Part shown: piece by piece, positions 25,245-28,908 of the stretch
Position numbering within the stretch: position 1 is the stretch's first letter
Layout: every line of letters begins with the position of its first letter
From: a virus
Direction: 5' to 3' (one strand)
DNA: 28,908 bases
Virus record (IMG/VR): IMGVR_UViG_3300037963_001436
Span: 1 to 28,908 of that record
The notes under the pieces: model-generated
Databases searched by the model: none
Told to the model about the DNA's origin: nothing
The model's input: the letters and a program-made list of their open reading frames with translations, nothing else
Translations under genes and position numbers: made by a program

Positions 25245-28069
25245 ATTGTAATGATGTAAAGAATCCATTAACAGAAAGATTGTTAGATGGTATTGATAAA
25301 TGGGCTAGCAATCAAGAAACTGTAGATAATATAGGTATGCCATATCAAGCTGCTATATCTATGTTTGAAGCTAGGTTTAATATTCCTATAGAAGCAGCTG
25401 CTTTACTAGGTGCAAAACAAACTAGAAACTTTTTAGGATTAGGTGCTATAGAAGCATTTAAGTCTGATTTAAATAAATATACACAAAGAGTAAAAGACGG
25501 CAAATTAACAAGTTTTGAATCATTAGAAGGATTTATGACTGGAACTGTGTTGGGTAAGAAAGATCCAGTTTTGCAAAAAACATTGAAAGGAATTAGGGAT
25601 ATTGTAAATAGCGATTCTCTTAGGGAAAGTAAATTAAATAAAAGTTTTCTTAGTGTCATAGATAAAATAAAAGCATCTGGTGGTTTAAGTTCTAGAAATT
25701 TAAACAAAGGACTGAAAGAACATAGAAGATTGCAATTAGAATACATTAAAGCATTAGATTCTAAAGATGGTGATCTTATAGAAAAAACAAATAATGAATT
25801 ACAAGAATTTGAAAAAGGTGGAGTTGTTAGTTCTTTTGTTGATTTTATAAAAATAATAGAAGATAGAGTACCTGAAGCAATTAAATTAAAATATGAAAGT
25901 GAAAAAGCATTAGCTGATTCTGGTGATAAAAAAGCTAAAAAAAGAATTAAAGATTATGATTCTGGTAAAAATTTAGTAAAGTTTGAAAACGAACAAGAAG
26001 CTAAAGATTTATTAACTAGAGTTGGCATAGATGATTCTTTATTGCCAGCAGTTGTAGAATATAATAATTTAATGGATGAATCTTATAAAACATTAAGACT
26101 TGGTATAGATAAAAAAATAGATACAATTATTTCTAAAATAGAAAATAAAAGAGGATCTCAATTCACTATTGATAGATTAGAAGAAACAAAACAAAATTTA
26201 AAATCTAAATTAATGCCTAAGTATATTGAGGGATACTTTCCTCATTATACTAATGAATTAAATATAAAATTTATGGATAACTTAATGCCATATTTTGATA
26301 AAATGGAGACATCTCAAATTGATGGTAAACATGATTCTTTAGACATTGATGATATTATAAAAAATTTAAATGATGCTATTCCTTCTTTTGGAAAATCTAG
26401 AACACAAGGAACTAATTATGAATACAATAAAAATTTTATAGATGTTGTTAGTTCTTACATTAATCAAATAAATAAATTTAATACAAATGCTTTTTTAACT
26501 AATTCACATTTTGAATCATTAGACTTAGCTAGAAAAATGTATGGTGAAACACAATACTCTGATTACTCTGCTAAAGTGGTAAGCACAATAGAAAGTTTAT
26601 ATGGTTCTATGAATGGAAATAGTAGAGTAGATGGATCAATGAATGAAATAAAAAAAGCATTATTATCGTATCAGTTTTTTAATAAACTAGGTTTTAGTTT
26701 CAGATCTGCTTTAAAAAATTATACACAGATATTAATGAACCTTCCTACGTTTGGAGTATCTGGTATGTATCAATCTCTTAAATATATAAAAGATAATCCA
26801 TTAAAGTTTAATATAGACAAATTTTTAAAAGAATCTAACTTATACATGGATACCTCTGAAGCAGCTATTGAATCTGGTATTAAAGGTTTAGATAAAGATC
26901 AGATTAGAATTAGAAGAATGAATGACAAAGGAAAAATAGTTTATTCAACAGAAGGTAATTTTGTATATAAAGGTTTAAAAGTTTTTTCAAGTGGAATGAG
27001 TTCACTTGCACAAATAAGTTCTGTATTTCATAGGAAAGCTGAAAATGCAAATAGAAAACTCACTGCTAAAATAGCATACGGTCAGATACAAAAGATAATG
27101 GATGAAAGTCCAAGATTTGAAAGATATATACAATCACAAATAGATAGTGGTCAACTAAAAGGATCTATAAACGATATTAAAAGAAGATATGCTAGAAACT
27201 ATGCTAAAAGTATGGTCATACTAAATCATTTTGATTATGAATCATATGCTAAAGCAAAAAATATGAAAGAAGGCATAGGTCAATTTTTATTTCAATTCCA
27301 ACATTATGGTATGGAATTTTTAGAAAGAAATTATTCTGTAGTTAAAGAAGCATATTACGATCAACAGGTTTTAAGAAAAGAAAAAACAAAATTTTCAGAG
27401 TGGTTAAAAGATGCTAAAGGTGTTCATAAAACAATGAACATGACTATGGCTTATTTTATAGCACCTGCTTTAATTAGTTATATATCTGGATATAATCAAA
27501 CTTTAGTAGAACACACTGGTGAAGAAATACTAAAAGATTTATGGATGTTATTTTCATCTGATCTTGATGATGAAGAAGACAGAGAAAGATTAAATAGGCA
27601 ATTTTTTGGTAAAGGTGTAGTTACTTCAAAGTTAGGCCCGACTGTTGGAACTATACTTGATGTAGGTGTAATGACAGAATTAATAAATGCTGATAGTGAA
27701 TATCTTGACAATATTGCTTTTTCAGTAGGCGAATATTCACATGATGATAATATGGATATTGCAATGCAACAAATAAAATTGTTTAATCAATTTCTTGGTA
27801 GGTCTGCTGATAGATATATTCCAATGAGTGTAAAAACTCCTTATGGTGTATTTTCTGCATTTCTTGGTCAGGAATCAACATTCTATCCTAAAAAGAAAGA
27901 TGAAAAAACTTTATTTAGAGATATTGAACCTGTGTTAAAACAAGTTGCTCCGTCATATTATTTTGAAAAGTTAAAAAAAGAATCTAGATCAAAAAGAAAA
28001 TATGGCAATCTACCTTTAGGTTTAAAGAACTCATTAAAATATATAGAAAAAGAGGGTAAGCGTAAATAA
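25235..28069 (+). CDS. Large internal virion / ejection-like protein (944 aa), TTG start
   Basis: Function unknown. It overlaps the giant gene by 10 nt and starts at TTG with a strong ribosome site. The protein is mostly helical. Residues about 486-507 (G-F-S-F-R-S-A-L-K-N-Y-T-Q-I-L-M-N-L-P) resemble an S-A-x-x-N-x-T-Q patch I recall from very large phage virion proteins. Residues about 735-752 (M-A-Y-F-I-A-P-A-L-I-S-Y-I-S-G-Y) are hydrophobic and could insert in a membrane, and an acidic patch S-D-L-D-D-E-E-D-R-E follows. The end is very basic. Position at the end of the internal-protein block and size suggest a T7 gp16-like role in DNA delivery. No lytic transglycosylase motif was seen. Confidence 0.9.
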   Translation: MPINCNDVKNPLTERLLDGIDKWASNQETVDNIGMPYQAAISMFEARFNIPIEAAALLGAKQTRNFLGLGAIEAFKSDLNKYTQRVKDGKLTSFESLEGFMTGTVLGKKDPVLQKTLKGIRDIVNSDSLRESKLNKSFLSVIDKIKASGGLSSRNLNKGLKEHRRLQLEYIKALDSKDGDLIEKTNNELQEFEKGGVVSSFVDFIKIIEDRVPEAIKLKYESEKALADSGDKKAKKRIKDYDSGKNLVKFENEQEAKDLLTRVGIDDSLLPAVVEYNNLMDESYKTLRLGIDKKIDTIISKIENKRGSQFTIDRLEETKQNLKSKLMPKYIEGYFPHYTNELNIKFMDNLMPYFDKMETSQIDGKHDSLDIDDIIKNLNDAIPSFGKSRTQGTNYEYNKNFIDVVSSYINQINKFNTNAFLTNSHFESLDLARKMYGETQYSDYSAKVVSTIESLYGSMNGNSRVDGSMNEIKKALLSYQFFNKLGFSFRSALKNYTQILMNLPTFGVSGMYQSLKYIKDNPLKFNIDKFLKESNLYMDTSEAAIESGIKGLDKDQIRIRRMNDKGKIVYSTEGNFVYKGLKVFSSGMSSLAQISSVFHRKAENANRKLTAKIAYGQIQKIMDESPRFERYIQSQIDSGQLKGSINDIKRRYARNYAKSMVILNHFDYESYAKAKNMKEGIGQFLFQFQHYGMEFLERNYSVVKEAYYDQQVLRKEKTKFSEWLKDAKGVHKTMNMTMAYFIAPALISYISGYNQTLVEHTGEEILKDLWMLFSSDLDDEEDRERLNRQFFGKGVVTSKLGPTVGTILDVGVMTELINADSEYLDNIAFSVGEYSHDDNMDIAMQQIKLFNQFLGRSADRYIPMSVKTPYGVFSAFLGQESTFYPKKKDEKTLFRDIEPVLKQVAPSYYFEKLKKESRSKRKYGNLPLGLKNSLKYIEKEGKRK

Positions 28070-28076
28070 CTTACCC
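28054..28076. terminator. Hairpin terminator between convergent genes
   Basis: GGGTAAG (28054-28060) pairs with CTTACCC (28070-28076) across a 9-nt loop, 7 bp in the stem. Read on the minus strand the stem is followed by TCTTTTTC, a good U-tract; read on the plus strand it is followed by the poorer CCTTATTCTC. It overlaps the last codons and stop of the 944-aa gene and lies 28 nt beyond the stop of the convergent minus-strand gene, so it probably ends the minus transcript best and may slow the plus one. Confidence 0.65.
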
Positions 28077-28103
28077 CCTTATTCTCTTAGCCAGCAAAGG
28101 AGA

Positions 28104-28289
28104 TTATGCTGTAAATTTAGTCTCTTCACTCATTTGAATTAACTTTTCTAATTGTTTTGTTGCGTTTCTAAATAATTCTAACATTTTTATAATAGATTTA
28201 TCATCATGTCTTTCCATTGCTAATTTAATTGATTTGCATACATTCCCAGATGTTCTTATCCATAATTCTATGCTATCTTTATTCTCCAT
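28104..28289 (-). CDS. Hypothetical small helical protein (61 aa)
   Basis: Not recognised. The start has AAGGAG 7 nt upstream on the minus strand, inside the resolvase gene, and the first codons overlap the resolvase end by 11 nt. The protein is helical and amphipathic (I-E-L-W-I-R-T-S-G-N-V, then I-I-K-M-L-E-L-F-R-N-A-T-K-Q-L-E-K-L-I), with one cysteine and no membrane segment. Last gene of the minus-strand transcript before the hairpin. Confidence 0.75.
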   Translation of the reverse strand: MENKDSIELWIRTSGNVCKSIKLAMERHDDKSIIKMLELFRNATKQLEKLIQMSEETKFTA

Positions 28290-28773
28290 TTTGTCTCTCC
28301 TTTTCTGTGTACATTCCGTACATTGTTATTAATACAGCATCAGCATTCCATAGCGTTGCTGGTTTGTCTGTGTAAACAGATGCTATTTCTTTTAGTTTAT
28401 TTTTTCTATCTTTTTTTACTTTAGGAAACTTCTCTCCTATTTTACTTTCCCAAAACTTCATCCATTTTTGTGGTGATACTTCTACTATTTGATTTATAGT
28501 ATTTAAGGAATGTAGTATACCTAACCATGCTCCATAGTTTACTCCAAACTTAAATAAAGAACTACGACCATCGTGAGGCATTGCATGAACCTTTTCTATG
28601 TATGCTATTGTTTCATATGATCTATAAGCATTAGCAGCCATAGAGGCAGTTACTCTTCTACCAGCAATTGATGGATGGCATTTATGTGTATACATATCTT
28701 TTTTTTCTGAACTAGCAAAGCATAGTGCTCCACTAGCGCCAGGATCTATTCCTATTACTGTTATAGGTCTCAT
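28279..28773 (-). CDS. RuvC-like Holliday-junction resolvase, phage type (164 aa)
   Basis: Predicted to cut branched DNA during replication, recombination or packaging. The RNase H-like fold is marked by I-G-I-D-P-G-A-S-G-A-L (D10), Y-I-E-K-V-H-A-M-P (E60), and L-W-N-A-D-A-V-L-I (D145), the acidic metal ligands in RuvC order. The segment S-S-L-F-K-F-G-V-N-Y-G-A-W-L-G-I-L and V-S-P-Q-K-W-M-K are typical of phage RuvC-like nucleases. Length fits the family. A ribosome site AAAGGA lies 6 nt before the ATG, and the start overlaps the stop of the upstream gene (ATGA). It belongs to a minus-strand arm that probably carries replication genes. Confidence 0.9.
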   Translation of the reverse strand: MRPITVIGIDPGASGALCFASSEKKDMYTHKCHPSIAGRRVTASMAANAYRSYETIAYIEKVHAMPHDGRSSLFKFGVNYGAWLGILHSLNTINQIVEVSPQKWMKFWESKIGEKFPKVKKDRKNKLKEIASVYTDKPATLWNADAVLITMYGMYTEKERQNGE

Positions 28774-28908
28774 TGTGCATCCTTTCTATATGAATAGTTA
28801 TGTGCGCTTTTCACATACTTTTTCTTATATGTTTTGTATTGTCGTTTATATATTTTATACTTATCACTAAGTATCTCTCCATCAAACTTATTAAGTATAA
28901 GTTGTTGT
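28770..28908 (-). CDS. 3' end of a minus-strand gene, cut by window edge
   Basis: On the minus strand a frame is open from the right edge to a TGA at 28770-28772 that overlaps the resolvase ATG (ATGA). The 45 visible residues are Lys/Tyr-rich (Q-Q-L-I-L-N-K-F-D-G-E-I-L-S-D, then Y-K-I-Y-K-R-Q-Y-K-T-Y-K-K-K-Y). Product not recognisable from this piece. The ATGA junction supports it as a real gene. Confidence 0.6.
   Translation of the reverse strand, partial: QQLILNKFDGEILSDKYKIYKRQYKTYKKKYVKSAHNYSYRKDAQ

Noticed and set aside
25235-28069. Lytic transglycosylase or peptidase domain in the 944-aa protein
   Set aside because: No E-S-x-x-x-x-x-A-x-S or other catalytic pattern was found on reading the sequence.
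1-28908. Direct terminal repeats or a genome end in the window
   Set aside because: The sequences at the two window edges do not match, and both edges cut through genes.

Overview
The window is part of the genome of a tailed, podovirus-like phage, probably marine. It is strongly AT-rich (roughly 30% G+C by eye) and almost fully coding, with short intergenic gaps and frequent stop/start overlaps of the TAATG type. It uses the standard code: TAA, TAG and TGA all end genes. Several genes have a clean AAGGAG Shine-Dalgarno (SD) sequence, which argues for an AT-rich host that uses SD initiation (for example a marine proteobacterium) and against a Bacteroidota host. The host is an inference. There are no tRNAs, CRISPR arrays, insertion sequences, terminase, portal or capsid genes here, so this is a fragment of a larger genome.

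Layout, left to right. (1) 2-4069: a large tail fibre, open at the left edge, with about 38 YadA-like head repeats, a LamG-like lectin domain, a CBM-like jelly roll and a conserved fibre C-terminus. (2) 4107-7808: a train of small genes. It holds two SD-led hypotheticals, a possible frameshifted gene, a lysis-like pair of small membrane proteins, and seven consecutive small lysine/arginine-rich, mostly cysteine-containing proteins of marine-phage type, one with an EF-hand-like loop. (3) 7801-14036: a large tail nozzle/tubular-B-like protein, a beta-structured fibre and a second CBM-bearing tail protein. (4) 14095-28069: an internal-virion or ejection-like block of five proteins, including a 2906-residue giant. 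(5) 28104-28908, minus strand: a small hypothetical, a RuvC-like Holliday-junction resolvase and the 3' end of another gene. A hairpin at 28054-28076 separates the two converging arms.

The main discovery candidate is the 2906-aa protein at 16524-25244. Around residues 1980-2035 it carries an R-x-N-P element followed about 35 residues later by Y-E-G-D-Y-D-A-D-K-V-D. This matches the layout of the catalytic double-psi beta-barrel of RNA polymerases (NADFDGD in bacterial beta-prime; DxDxD in single-chain YonO and crAss-like phage gp66 enzymes). A weaker second barrel-like segment lies about 420 residues upstream. Its place among internal-virion genes suggests a polymerase packaged in the virion and ejected with the DNA, as shown for crAss-like phage phi14:2 gp66. 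The two-arm gene arrangement also resembles crAss-like phages. The motif is seen in the sequence; the function and the packaging are inferred.
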